Below are positions 9,058 through 19,006 of a stretch of 64,000 nt of DNA, piece by piece (the first letter of the stretch is position 1; every line of letters starts with the position of its first letter). The position numbers and the translations under genes were made by a program. Origin of the DNA: Prorocentrum cordatum (lineage: Eukaryota; Sar; Dinophyceae; Prorocentrales; Prorocentraceae); the NCBI GenBank assembly GCA_963575745.1, contig CAUYUJ010019948.1, forward strand, positions 1,288,983-1,352,982. The letters run 5' to 3'. The notes beneath the pieces were generated by a model that did no database searches, was not told where the DNA came from, and saw only the letters and a program-made list of their open reading frames with translations.

Positions 9058-10890
9058 AATTAGCCTGGCGAAGGACCCAACCATATGCAACTGTGAATAC
9101 CGCAAGTGTGAATATCGTTTTCGGCGGCGCTACCTCTGGGTAGTGGAGACGCATGCGAACACCCCCACTGGGGCCTTCGGTGGAGCTCCCTATGGGGCTA
9201 CGAAACGCTGCCCTGGGTGGGGGAACCGCATGCGAACACCCCCACTGGGGCCTTCGGTGGAGCTCCCTATGGGGCCACGAAACGCTGCCCTGGGTGGGGG
9301 AACCGCATGCGGGCACCCCCACTGGGGCCTACGGTGGAGCTCCCTCTGGGGCTACGAAACGCTGCCCTGGGTGGGGGAACCGCATGAGGGCAGCCCCACT
9401 GGGGCCTACGGTGGAGCTCCCTATGGGGCTACGAAGCGCTGCCCTGGGTGGGGGAACCGCATGTGGGCACCCCCACTGGGGCCTTCGGTGGAGCTCCCTC
9501 TGGGGCTGCGAAACGCTGCCCTGGGTGGGGGAACCGCATGTGGACACCCCCACTGGGGCCTTCGGTGGAGCTCCCTCTGGGGCTACGAAACGCTGCGTGG
9601 GGGAACCGCATGCACCCCCACTGGGGCCTTCGGTGGAGCTCCCTATGGGGCTACGAAACGCTGCCCTGGGTGGGGGAACCGCATGCGAACACCCCCACTG
9701 GGGCCTTCGGTGGAGCTCCCTATGGGGCCACGAAACGCTGCCCTGGGTGGGGGAACCGCATGCGAACACCCCCACTGGGGCCTTCGGTGGAGCTCCCTAT
9801 GGGGCTACGAAACGCTGCCCTGGGTGGGGGAACCGCATGCGAACACCCCCACTGGGGCCTTCGGTGGAGCTCCCTATGGGGCCACGAAACGCTGCCCTGG
9901 GTGGGGGAACCGCATGCGGACACCCCCACTGGGGCCTTCGGTGGAGCTCCCTATGGGGCTACGAAACGCTGCCCTGGGTGGGGGAACCGCATGCGAACAC
10001 CCCCACTGGGGCCTTCGGTGGAGCTCCCTATGGGGCTACGAAACGCTGCCCTGGGTGGGGGAACCGCATGCGGACACCCCCACTGGGGCCTTCGGTGGAG
10101 CTCCCTATGGGGCCACGAAACGCTGCCCTGGGTGGGGGAACCGCATGTGGACACCCCCACTGGGGCCTTCGGTGGAGCTCCCTATGGGGCCACGAAACGC
10201 TGCCCTGGGTGGGGGAACCGCATGCGGACACCCCCACTGGGGCCTTCGGTGGAGCTCCCTATGGGGCCACGAAACGCTGCCCTGGGTGGGGGAACCGCAT
10301 GTGGACACCCCCACTGGGGCCTTCGGTGGAGCTCCCTATGGGGCCACGAAACGCTGCCCTGGGTGGGGAACCGCATGCCACCCCCACTGGGGCCTTCGGT
10401 GGAGCTCCCTATGGGGCCACGAAACGCTGCCCTGGGTGGGGGAACCGCATGCGGACACCCCCACTGGGGCCTTCGGTGGAGCTCCCTATGGGGCCACGAA
10501 ACGCTGCCCTGGGTGGGGGAACCGCATGCGGACACCCCCACTGGGGCCTTCGGTGGAGCTCCCTATGGGGCTACGAAACGCTGCCCTGGGTGGGGGAACC
10601 GCATGTGGAACCCCCACTGGGGCCTTCGGTGGAGCTCCCTATGGGGCCACGAAACGCTGCCCTGGGTGGGGGAACCGCATGTGGACACCCCCACTGGGGC
10701 CTTCGGTGGAGCTCCCTATGGGGCTACGAAACGCTGCCCTGGGTGGGGGAACCGCATGTGGACACCCCCACTGGGGCCTTCGGTGGAGCTCCCTATGGGG
10801 CTACGAAACGCTGCCCTGGGTGGGGGAACCGCATGTGGACACCCCCACTGGGGCCTTCGGTGGAGCTCCCTATGGGGCTACGAAACGCGT
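9057..10890 (+). repeat. 77-bp satellite array 2
   Basis: Same family as array 1 but much more homogeneous: 23 units anchored on GGTGGAGCTCCCT, almost all exactly 77 bp, with three or four short deletions (for example near 9595, 10370 and 10605). Units differ mainly at GGGGC(T/C)ACGAA and at CATG(C/T)G(A/G)ACAC. The head (9057-9150) matches 6235-6300. Because 77 is not divisible by three, all three forward frames stay open for 579-788 codons without being coding. Confidence 0.97.
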
Positions 10891-11054
10891 GAGAGGTGCG
10901 CCGAGAGCAGAGGCAAGGAGGGGGAGGAGGGAGGAGGGCGAGGAGGAGGAGGAACGCGGGGCACCGTCTCTTCAAAACGAGGACCCAACACCACAGGATG
11001 GTTGGGAAAAAATACATATGGAACCCGTACCCCCCCCCCACCCGAAATTCGCGT
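10891..11054 (+). repeat. Family B tail
   Basis: CTCTTCAAAACGAGGACCCA, a GTTGGGAAAAAATACATATGG block and CCCGAAATTCG lead to the right terminal repeat. The first blocks recur at 7200-7250. The last two recur in the compact copy near 14545-14600. Confidence 0.75.
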
Positions 11055-11088
11055 CTTCGGGTTGGGTTGGGGTGGTCTGGCAGGTAGT
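11055..11088 (-). repeat. Family B right terminal inverted repeat
   Basis: CTTCGGGTTGGGTTGGGG and onward to GGTAGT, the inverse of 6151-6184. Directly followed by CAGAAAA. Confidence 0.7.
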
Positions 11089-11296
11089 CAGAAAACGTGC
11101 TGTACCAAAGTTCACACATGCCTGGGAGACCGGGCTTCCGCCCGGACGGCCGCCCGCGATGCTGTGCGGCTGCGCCTGTGGAGGAGTCCGCGGGCGCCAG
11201 CCGGGGGTCACAATGCCGAGGGGGGAAGATGCCGAAAGCCTTCGTCGCGGGGAGCGCTGTCCCCCCCCCCTTTGGACATGACGACATGACGGGAAT

Positions 11297-11462
11297 CAGG
11301 AGGAAAAGAAACACACAGACTTAATGATTCGTCGATTCCCAGAAAATATAGGAAAATATGGGAAGTGGGGGGGAAAACAAAAACCAAGAACATATGGGAA
11401 AATATGGGGAATCCTGTTATTTGTGTGTGTATTTATTTGTGTGTCCCAGGGCCCCTTCAGGG
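11297..11462 (+). repeat. Dispersed repeat family H, copy 1
   Basis: About 165 bp with ACACACAGAC, TCGTCGATTCCCAGA, ATATGGGAAAATATGGGG and a GGGCCCCTT end. The closest copy is 22257-22424; diverged or partial copies lie at 16455-16615 and 37428-37540. No inverted ends were seen. Confidence 0.8.
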
Positions 11463-11599
11463 AAGCCCTCTCCAAAACGAACAGCGGCATCGGTATGTTG
11501 TGTCCTTCCTCCGAGACTGTGGCACGTTGCCTCCCGGCCTTCGCGTCGTGACTCGGCTCCTTGGCGGCCGCGTCTCGGACTCGGGGACCCTCCCAGATC

Positions 11600-11995
11600 G
11601 CTCGGGCTCGAGGAGTGGCGCAGAGAGCTGGGGTCCAGGGCTCCGGGCGTGATTTCTGCGGTGCTGCAGTTCGTTCGCTTCGTCGCAGCAGAGCTTTCGG
11701 GGCGAGGCCTCGGCGAGGGAGGGAGGCGGGCTCTGATCGCTCGGGCTCGAGGAGTGGCGCAGAGAGCTGGGGTCCAGGGCTCTGGGCGTGCTTTCTGCGG
11801 TGCTCTGCAGCTCGTTCGCTTCGTCGGAGCAGAGCTTCCGAGGGGCGAGGCCGAGCGAGGGAGGAAGGAGGGAGGGAGCGAGTGAGGGAGGCGGGCGAGA
11901 GGGCGTGATTTCTGCGATGCTCTTTCGCTTCGTCGCCGCAGAGCTTCCGAGGGGCGAGGCCTCGGCGAGGGCGGGAGGGAGGCGGGGCTCGTGCG
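11600..11995 (+). repeat. Tandem repeat, about 135 bp, 2.7 copies
   Basis: Two full units (about 11610-11743 and 11744-11890), each starting GGCTCGAGGAGTGGCGCAGA, and a partial third (from 11890) starting at GGGCGTGATTTCTGCG. All carry TTCGTTCGCTTCGTCG-like and CAGAGCTT(T/C)C(G/C)(A/G)GGG segments. Confidence 0.85.
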
Positions 11996-12104
11996 GCGAG
12001 GGGCGCAGGCCGAGCTCGTCGTGCGCCGCCGCTCCCGCCCTGGGGGAGGGGGGGGGCCCTGCCGTCCCGCGGGGGGAGGGAACCCGGGGCCACGCCGGGA
12101 GGGG

Positions 12105-12242
12105 CGAGGAGGAGGAGGAGGAGGAGGAGGAGGAGGAGGAGGAGGAGGAGGGGGAAGATGTGGGGGGAGGAGGAGAGGGAGGAGGAGGAGAGGGAGGAGG
12201 AGGAGGAGGAGGAGGAGGAGGAGGAGGAGGAGGAGGAGGAGG
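12105..12242. repeat. GGA/GAG microsatellite
   Basis: Near-perfect trinucleotide tract; flanking acidic or glycine-rich ORFs derive from it. Confidence 0.95.
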
Positions 12243-12489
12243 TAATGATTTTCTCCTGCAGCGGGAGCCTGTTGAATACTGGGCGTTGTCTTGAAGACGG
12301 GCTCACAGGCTCGGGGGAGGGACACATCGACGCCCAAGCGCCCATTCGTCGCCGATGGAGGAGGCCCCCGATGGTCCCCGCTCCCTCCTGGGACCGAGCG
12401 GAGCTTCCACCAGCCCCCTATCGCGGACGTGTCGGCGATCCAGCGCCGATTCCGGATAGGTGTTTTCCCCGGTCCCTCCTTTCGTTGCT

Positions 12490-12612
12490 CGAGCATCGGC
12501 GTGGCGTTCTGGCTCGCTCACAGTCCCACCACGGAGTGTTTAGAGAGTTTATGTGGCTTCAGTAAGTGCTCTTAGAACATGTCTGGCTGAGACTGCAGTG
12601 CTAGATGCTCGT
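12490..12612 (+). repeat. Family G, partial copy
   Basis: Shares CTTAGAACATGTCTGGCTGAGACTG-type sequence with 50440-50480 and the preceding CTCAC-AGTCCCACCA block with 27490. The left half is degraded. Confidence 0.6.
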
Positions 12613-12617
12613 TTGGG

Positions 12618-12797
12618 GGACCTTCCTGGAGCCCACCTGCGGATCTGTTCGACTCTAGTTCGACCGCAGTTCGAACCAAGTTCGACTCAAGCTCGATTTA
12701 GGCTCGACTCAATGTCGACTCAATGTCGACGGACGGTCGACGCGGCGTCGACGCACGAGTGGAGCGGGTCTCTCCTGGAAGCTCCCCAGAGCGAACA
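12618..12797 (+). repeat. Family L, copy 1 (inverted ends)
   Basis: Contains a run of TTCGACTCAAG-type units, then GACGCACGAGTGGAGCG. Its ends, GGGGGACCTTCCTGGAGCCC and a right end near GGAAGCTCCCCAGA, are roughly inverted to each other. The second copy is 35128-35257, where the right end is closer to a perfect inverse (AGGAAGGTCCCCAGA). Confidence 0.6.
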
Positions 12798-13080
12798 TCC
12801 AAGCATGGGTTCAGGGCGTCGGCGCTGTGCCCTGAGAGCATTTTGCCTCTGCTCCGTTAGATCAAAATCTCGCTCGGAGCAGACCCCGCGGCAGGCCCGC
12901 GGGAGTGCTAGTCTGGTCGGCCCCTGCCCTCGCCTCTGCCGGGCGGCCTCGCCTGGCGGGGCCCCCGGGGCTGCGACCCCCGCGGGCGTGGGGCGCCTGC
13001 CTGCGGATGCCCCGCGCGGGACTCTGCGGCGAGCCGCGGGGGGGAGATCAGTAGGTCTGGAGGTTCGGGGGCGGCCGGGA

Positions 13081-13212
13081 CTCGGCATCGCTCAGACGTG
13101 TGCATTTTTCCTTCGGCGAGGGCCATCGAGGAGCATCCTTGATCATTTGGCGAAAAACCCACGCACGAAACCGGAAAAAACACACGGAATGGACGTCCGA
13201 GCCGATGGCGAG
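13081..13212 (+). mobile_element. MITE-like family A, copy 1
   Basis: 132 bp with inverted ends built on CATCGCTCGGACGT (left end CTCGGCATCGCTCAGACGT, right end ACGTCCGAGCCGATGGCGAG). The conserved interior includes CGAGGAGCATCCTTGATCAT and TTGGCGAAAAA. Copies also at 14781, 22649 and 37548. It has no coding capacity. Confidence 0.85.
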
Positions 13213-13224
13213 AGGGGGGGGGTG

Positions 13225-13400
13225 CCGACTACGGGGGGGGATGTCATGGCGTGGGCCATGATATCTTTCCAGGCTTCATGGCGCTCCTTCTTATTTCACC
13301 ACGTCCCCAGCCCCCCCCCCTGGGCCGCGCACGTGCCGCCAGCCACCATTTGCGCCCCCCCCCCCCCCCTCTTGGACGCCCCCGAGAGGTCGATGTTTTA
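13225..13400 (+). repeat. Family J, copy 1
   Basis: Starts with a hairpin (ATGTCATGGC/GCCATGATAT) and continues through TTCATGGCGC, TCTTATTTCA, GGGCCGCGCAC and a long C run. Matches 52690-52845. Confidence 0.7.
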
Positions 13401-13424
13401 GCACTCTGGATGGTCAGGGGGAGG

Positions 13425-13555
13425 GGGAAGGTCTTCTTAGAAGGCGACCAGGTTTCTCAGAAGCCTCCCGGCCTTGTGGGAGGCCGTCTCCGCCTTCGGA
13501 GGAACGCTCAGAACATTCTTAGAAGGCCGACTGCCTTCCGAGACTTCCGAGGATG
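13425..13555. repeat. TTCTTAGAAG palindrome cluster
   Basis: Repeated palindromic decamers (TTCTTAGAAGGC, TTTCTCAGAAGCC, ATTCTTAGAAGGCC) and GGCCTT-GGAAGGCC variants. Similar clusters lie at 51350-51485, 52620-52665 and 52860-52910. Confidence 0.55.
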
Positions 13556-13933
13556 CCCGCCCACTCTGAATCCCCAGGGCTCGCCGCCGTTGGCATTTGT
13601 TCGTGCGACCGCGCATCCACGACATCGCACCCCGCATTCCGCGCCGCGATGGCGCGGATACGGACAAGTTCGCCGCTCGTGACGGTCGACGAACGGGCCC
13701 GAGACGTGCGTAGACGCGCCCTGGAAGCAGCGGCGTGTCGAGAGCAGCGACGGCCACCCCACAGCCCGTCGCTGAGATGAGATGTGTGTGCGCTGAGCCG
13801 TCGCTGAGACGTGCGTGCGAGGAGCCGTCAGGCGCTTTGTGCATGGATGCAGTCGCCGCCCGCGAGGGGAGGCAGGGCAGGGAGGGCCGGGAGGGCCGCC
13901 GCTCCAGGCCTCCCTGGAGGGGGTCACATTGGA
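13556..13933. other. No gene seen
   Basis: No repeat or ORF of note, apart from loose repeats of GTCGCTGAGA near 13765-13815. Confidence 0.3.
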
Positions 13934-14100
13934 TGGGGTCGGAGGGTCGCGCCGCATCACCGATGCATTGGCGATACGGCTCGATGTGGAGCCGGGTGTC
14001 CCCCACACCGATGCGTCGCCGATGCATCGCCGATGCATCGCCGATGCATCGTCGATGCATCACCGATGGATCGACGATGCGCCACGATGCTCCAATGGCC
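13934..14100 (+). repeat. Family D left end plus GATGCATCGCCG array
   Basis: ATGGGGTCGGAGGGTCGCGC (family D terminus) is followed by a tandem 12-bp GATGCATCGCCG repeat, best at 14008-14075. The right terminus is not visible. Confidence 0.65.
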
Positions 14101-14465
14101 CCACCTGCTCCAACCCCGTCTGGGACGCCTCCAGCTGCAAGGATTCTGGAGCAGTTGCGTTGCCGCTCGGGCGGAGGGGAGCGCCCTGGAGCTGCCGCGA
14201 CGCCCGGCGTATCCTCTAGAACTGTTGGATCTCAGAGATCCCCTCTTTCTCCCGGTCCAATGTTGACTCGGTCCTGGCTTCGTCCTTCTGAAGGGCAGAG
14301 AGGGCAAGGATCCACGTGCATCCGATCGATGCGACCCGATACCGCTTCTTGCCAGCCCGACTCGATACCGATTCTGATGTTTCAGCGGTCCGATGCGACC
14401 CGATGCTGGCATGGCGCTGCTGTGCATAGCCCGGCGTGGCCGATCAAAGCCGCCCTCGATTTCTC
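14101..14465. other. No gene seen
   Basis: GATGCGACCCGAT-type short repeats near 14325-14405; otherwise unassigned. Confidence 0.3.
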
Positions 14466-14616
14466 ACCACCCACCAAACCACCCCAACCCAACCCGAAGC
14501 CCTCAATTTGCCTTCCATTTCCAGTGTGGGGGGGACGGGGAGCGTTGAAAAAACACATGGTATCCGTACCGCCCCCAACCCGAAATTCGGGTCAAATTCG
14601 GGTCTTCGGGTTGGTC
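14466..14616. mobile_element. Family B, compact internally deleted copy
   Basis: The left end (34 nt, 14466-14499, 33/34 identical to 6151-6184) and the subterminal block TTTGCCTTCCATTTCCAGTG are followed almost directly by the right-end blocks GTATCCGTACC, CCCGAAATTCGG and CTTCGGGTTGG (from 14604). There is no 77-bp array. The right end is shortened. ATTTC flanks both sides, a weak candidate target duplication. Confidence 0.7.
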
Positions 14617-14780
14617 AATTTCGCGCCGATGCGGCCCGACCCGACGTGCGTGCTCGGCTCGGTTCGGCGTCCCGATGCGAGGCTTCCTGAGCCTGGGCAG
14701 GGCGAAGGCGAGCACTGTTCGACCGCGCGCAGAGGGGGGCATAGGGGGATGCGGAGCGACAGACTGACGTACACGTACAT

Positions 14781-14910
14781 CTCGGCATCGCTCGGACGTG
14801 TGCGTTTTTCCTTCGGCGAGGACCATCGAGGAGCATCCTTGATCATTTGGCGAAAAAACCACGCACGAAACCAACAAAACACATGGAATGGACGTCCGAG
14901 CGATGGTGAG
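14781..14910 (+). mobile_element. MITE-like family A, copy 2
   Basis: 130 bp, ends CTCGGCATCGCTCGGACGT and ACGTCCGAGCGATGGTGAG. Interior nearly identical to copies 1 and 3. Confidence 0.88.
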
Positions 14911-15054
14911 ACATAGATTCGCGTTGTGCTCGAGAGTGCGCATCGCGCGAACGTTCGTTCGTAGCACGTGGCCGGTCTCGCGGCTTGGGGGGGCCGTGTT
15001 CATGCACGCGGGTGGGCGCGCACGGCCTTCGTGGGCTCCATCGGGGAGGGGGGA

Positions 15055-15195
15055 ATGCTTCTCAGAAGCACCCCTGCTTTTGAGGAGGCGCGGGCCTCGT
15101 TATCGACGCAAGGCCCGCGCCTTCAAGAAGGAGCCTCCTTTCGAGGAGGAAGAGGAGGAGGAGGAGGAGGAGGAGGAGGAGGAGGAGGAGGACGA
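15055..15195. repeat. Family I copy 1 followed by GAG microsatellite
   Basis: CTTCTCAGAAGCACCCCTGC, a CGCGGGCCTCG...GGCCCGCGCC hairpin and AGGAGCCTCCTTTCGAGG (15055-15145), then (GAG)n. Family I recurs at 48455-48550 and 54535-54625. Confidence 0.75.
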
Positions 15196-15390
15196 GGAGC
15201 AGGAAGGAGGAGGCTGCTGGGAGAGGCCGGGCATTGTGTCGCTCAGGCGAGGGCCGCCGCCGCGGGGCCAGAGTGAGGCGGGGGCCGGCCAGATCCAGGC
15301 CGTGGTTGCCTAGCCTCCTGCACGTGTGCGGCTCGGTCGCCCGCCGCAGTTCACAGGAGTCCAGGCCTCCGAACTGTAGGAGGAGGAAAA

Positions 15391-15531
15391 GATGCCCACT
15401 CCGCTAGCTTTCCCTCGCTTTCCTTTCTGCTCAGCCTCCTGGGAGGCCCTCGTTGCCACCGCTGGATTCGCCTCGAAGTTCTGGTCAGAACGCACTCTGG
15501 GAGAGGTCCAGGGAGTAGCGGTATCGGTACC
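15391..15531 (+). mobile_element. Family F, copy 1
   Basis: Shared body: CTCCTGGGAGGCCCTCGTTG, CCGCTGGATTCGCCTCGAAG, TCTGGTCAGAACGCACTCTG and GAGAGGTCCAGGGAGTAGCG. The right terminus AGTAGCGGTATCGGTACC is the inverse of a GGTACCGAT(A/G)CCGCTACC left terminus, which is better preserved in the copies at 33263 and 53553. Confidence 0.75.
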
Positions 15532-15714
15532 TTTTGGTCTCCCCCAAATGGGGTCCGAGTAGATGGGTCGGGTGTTGCCAGAAGTAGCCTTGTCCGAGGA
15601 GGAACCCACGGTCTCTGGAGCACCCCTCACATGGCCCAGTGGGGTCCCCAGGGGCTCCGAAATGGAGCGACAAGCTAGAGGCACCTTGGGCCAGGGGCAC
15701 CTTTGGCAACCCCC

Positions 15715-15806
15715 TAGATGGAGTCGAGGGATCGCTACGCATTGACGATGCGGCGTCGATGTATCGCCTATGCATCGGCGATGTGGCGCGATCTTCCGCC
15801 CCCATC
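15715..15806. mobile_element. Family D, copy
   Basis: Left GATGGAGTCGAGGGATCGC, right GCGCGATCTTCCGCCCCCATC, with GATGCGGCG/TATGCATCGGCG between; the same layout as 39639-39711. Confidence 0.6.
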
Positions 15807-16430
15807 GACTCGCGCCCCGCCTAGGAGGCCTCTAGAAGTTCACAGGAGGGCGAGTTGAGACAACGTTAGGAGGCCATTCTTTGTTTTCCCTGGCGATAAC
15901 GCGTGGGGGATGGGGGCCGGCCACGCCGAGATTCGCGCAGGCGCTGTCTGGGCCTGCTCAGGAAGTGCTATTTCCGAGATGGCGCCAGCGCGAATCGTGA
16001 CGTGAGGTCGGGGCGGGAGGGGGGCTGGGGCCGGCGGCGGCCGTCATCGCGAATAAGAACATGGGCTTTGGTGGACCATCGGGGGGGGGCCCTGGTCGCC
16101 ACGGCTGCACGCAGCTAGGGAGATTGGCATTGGCAGGTGGCCAGCTCGGCCCTCCTCCCAGCCCCGCACCTCGGCCAGCCTCCCGGCCCACACCTCTGCC
16201 ATCCTCTCCGCCGCCGCGAAGGTTCGCCCCAAGTCGGCCTTCGGACTGCCCCGACTGCCAGGGCCCCCCCATGCTCGCCGCACAGAGGCAGAGGTGGACC
16301 CCCCGGGCTTACCATGGGAGCTGGCGTCGTCTTCACTGGCCCTCCTCCGCGTGGTGCCTCCAGGCAGGTGCTCGGGGTCGCACGTGCCTGCCGAGGGTTT
16401 TTTTTTTGTGCTGGGGTGCCCCTCCAGTTC
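15807..16430. other. No gene seen
   Basis: GC-rich sequence; ORFs on both strands are low-complexity. No repeat family recognised. Confidence 0.3.
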
Positions 16431-16454
16431 CCGTCCTCCCTGTCCGCCGTCGCT

Positions 16455-16615
16455 CCATGTTCAGGAGGCACACGCACACAAACACACAACATATCGGTAA
16501 ATTCTGGGAATGGACGGGAAGACGAGCATCAAACAAATATTGAAAGTATGGGGATCTTGGGATTTATGTGCGTTTATTGCGTATGGGGGCCTGGGCCCCT
16601 TTGGGCACGGAAAGA
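16455..16615 (+). repeat. Family H, diverged copy
   Basis: CAGGAGGCACACGCACACAA, ATTCTGGGAATGG, GTATGGGGATCTTGGGATTT and GGGCCTGGGCCCCTTT follow the order of family H. Confidence 0.5.
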
Positions 16616-17239
16616 ATGGAGACGAAGAGCGGCAGCCTCTTCGGTCTGTTTTGAGCAGGGCTCGTTGTAGGTGTTGCCGATGACGTTGCACACTCGAGGC
16701 AAGACGTAGGTTACCTTCCTCGCTCCATTTCGTCTCTCTCCTCGGTCTTCTCGTCCCGTTCCGAGGCAGGGATTTGCCAATAGCCACCGCCCACGGGATC
16801 AACATTCGGGGACCTCGGCGGGCGGTCCCCTTGTGGAAATCATGTCCATATCTACCGGCCGCTGGGGTCCTAGCACGTCGGTTCTCCAGGCAGATCGCAT
16901 GGAAAACACACACACACACACGTATGTGTATATCGGTACCTGTGATAAGAAGGTTATGGGGAGGCGGTCGATGTGCGATGGCCCTGGGTTCCTTGAGGGT
17001 TTCTTCATCTTTTTAGTGTCGCGCACATACGTGCGTCTATCTATCGACATATAGATGCGTTTATTTATCTGGCACAACCGTATACCTATCTACCGTTATA
17101 CCTACCCGTCAGTCGACCAGTCAATACATCAATCAATCAAGCAATATGCCTATCGGCATTTCCATATATGTATATCGAAATGCTTATTTCTATATATATA
17201 TACACATATATCGATGCTCATCAACATGTAGATTGACAT
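16616..17239. other. No gene seen; becomes AT-rich
   Basis: Unassigned. Short CA repeat at 16908-16921; from about 17010 it becomes AT-rich with TATC/ATCT motifs. Confidence 0.35.
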
Positions 17240-17266
17240 ATCTCTCTATCTCTCCCTCTATACATG

Positions 17267-17297
<31 letters not shown>

Positions 17298-17442
17298 CTC
17301 TACACATGTGTATACCTATTTGTACCTTTACGTTTCTCTATCAAACATGGGTACAACCATCAGGACAACCAGCGGGACAACCATCGGGGCAACATCTAAC
17401 AACATCAGTCTATCTATATATCTATCTATCTATCTATCTATA

Positions 17443-17508
<66 letters not shown>

Positions 17509-17800
17509 CCAACCATCGGGACAAACATCGGGACAACCATCGGGACAACCATCGGCACAACCACCGGCACAACCATCGGGACAACCATCGGGACTCGGGA
17601 CAACCATCGGGACTCGGGACAACCATCGGGACTCGGGACAACCATCGAGACAACCATCGGGACAACCATCGGGACAACCATCGGGACAATTATCGGGGCA
17701 ACTATCGGGACAACCATCGGGACAACCATCGGGACAACCACAAGCATCGGGACAAGTGCCGGGACAACTGCCGGGACAACCATGGGCCAGGCCTGACGCT
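17240..17800 (+). repeat. Composite array: TC, TATC and GGGACAACCATC units
   Basis: A (TC)n tract at 17262-17290 precedes a 12-bp repeat, GGGACAACCATC. The 12-mer starts at about 17350, is interrupted by (TATC)n at 17408-17507, and resumes to about 17790 with variants such as GGGACTC inserts. The repetitive open frames on both strands are by-products. Confidence 0.95.
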
Positions 17801-18170
17801 CGGGAGCGGCCGTTTTGGCAATACATGGCCTCTACTATGGATGGAATTCGCGCAGGTTGGCCTTTCCCGCACGCGCGACACGAACCGAAACCGGAACCGA
17901 TTCCCAGTTGGTGTCACTTCCTTTCCAACCCCCCAACCTCCGATATATACAAGTTTTCACTGCCGTTTCGCGCCATGTACCTTGGTCCTTGAAGTTTGGT
18001 ATGCAGGCGGAATGGCAGGAAGGTCAAGCCGACATTTTACCGATAACTCATTGTTGCATTTCTGGCATCGCCGTTATGATAATGTTGTTCGTTCCCCTTC
18101 CTCCACATTCTTTTTCTCCATTTTGGCCATATCCTGCGCATTTTCCCCATCCTCCTCAGCTCTTTTTGCG
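17801..18170. other. No gene seen
   Basis: Relatively AT-rich, non-repetitive sequence without a supported exon. Confidence 0.35.
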
Positions 18171-18370
18171 GAGGCTCGTCCTTGGAAAGCCTCTGGGGGC
18201 CTCACACATGTTGTTCAGGCTTTCTTAAGGCCTTCTGGAAGCCCCTTGGCGTCTTCTGGGGGCCTCGGGGGGCTTCCTCTTCCCCTCCTGGCCCTTCTCC
18301 CCCCCTTGCCTCTTCTCCGGCCTCCTCCGCTCTCCCTCTCCCTCCTCCGCCCGCCTTCCCTCCCACGTTG

Positions 18371-18557
18371 ACGAACCAACAACACACACCCATACCCATA
18401 GGGGGATCGGAGAGGGCTATGGGTGCGTGTTGTCGGATGGGGGTCCCCGCTCGAAAGGGAGCGTTCCCCAGGGTCCGACAACCCGCACCCATACCCATAG
18501 CCAGTCCTCCTCCCAACGACCTTCTTATGGGTATGGGTGTGTGTGTTGTTCGTTCGT
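18371..18557. repeat. Nested inverted-repeat element
   Basis: Outer arms: 18371-18401 (ACGAACCAACAACACACACC then CATACCCATAG) and 18524-18557, its inverse with a 2-nt length difference. Inner arms: CTATGGGTGCGTGTTGTCGGA at 18417-18437 and TCCGACAACCCGCACCC...CATAG at 18474-18500. Both arm pairs carry the same CCCATACCCATAG motif. Confidence 0.75.
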
Positions 18558-19006
18558 CACACGTCTCCAGTGCTCCCCCCCTCCCTGTTCTCTCCACCCT
18601 CCACCCTCCGTCCTCCCTCCCTCCTCCAGCCTCCCTCCTCCTCCCCCACCTCCGCGAAGGGCTGCTGCACCAGTCGGTGCAGTTCGAGCCTCCGACCCTC
18701 CTTGGGCCTGCATGGGCGTGCGGCAGGCTTGTTCCGGTCCCACGGCGCGGGAGCATTGCCGCGGCGCGGCACGATGCAGGGGCATGCGTGGCCGGGACCG
18801 TGTCTCCCCTCCCCTCCCTGCTCCCCACTCCTTTCCTTCCCCTCCCCTCCCCTCCCCTCCCCCCTTCTTCCCTTCCCTCAGCCCTCCACCGTTCCCCTCC
18901 CCTCACCAACCCTCCCCCTCCTCTCCCCTCAACCTTCTCCTCCACTTCCCCCTCTTCCTCCCGTTCTCTGGTGACGACGAAGCGCACCAGCATAACACAT
19001 TTTCCG

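Larger units (their letters stand above)
6151..11088. mobile_element. Family B: 4.9-kb segment with terminal inverted repeats
   Basis: The two ends, 6151-6184 and 11055-11088, are inverted repeats of each other (29 of 34 positions identical). The heptamer CAGAAAA lies outside both: at 6142-6148 (2 nt from the end) and directly adjacent at 11089-11095, a candidate target-site duplication. Inside are, in order, a left subterminal region, 77/90-bp array 1, a shared tail, the sulfotransferase retrogene, array 2 with the same head, and the same tail. A compact copy with both ends and no arrays lies at 14466-14616. No transposase is present, so this would be non-autonomous. It could instead be two nested or partly lost elements, since the first array lacks its own right end and the second its own left end. 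Confidence 0.6.

Noticed and set aside
9057-10890. CRISPR-like regular repeats
   Set aside because: Units are contiguous with no unique spacers, and the organism is eukaryotic.
8915-11289. Three overlapping plus-strand open frames of 579-788 codons
   Set aside because: They are the three phases of the 77-bp satellite; 77 is not a multiple of three and the translations are the same sequence in rotated frames.
18116-18130. Possible spliced-leader relict (CCATTTTGGCCAT)
   Set aside because: Only the first ten bases agree, the CAAG end is missing and no gene follows.
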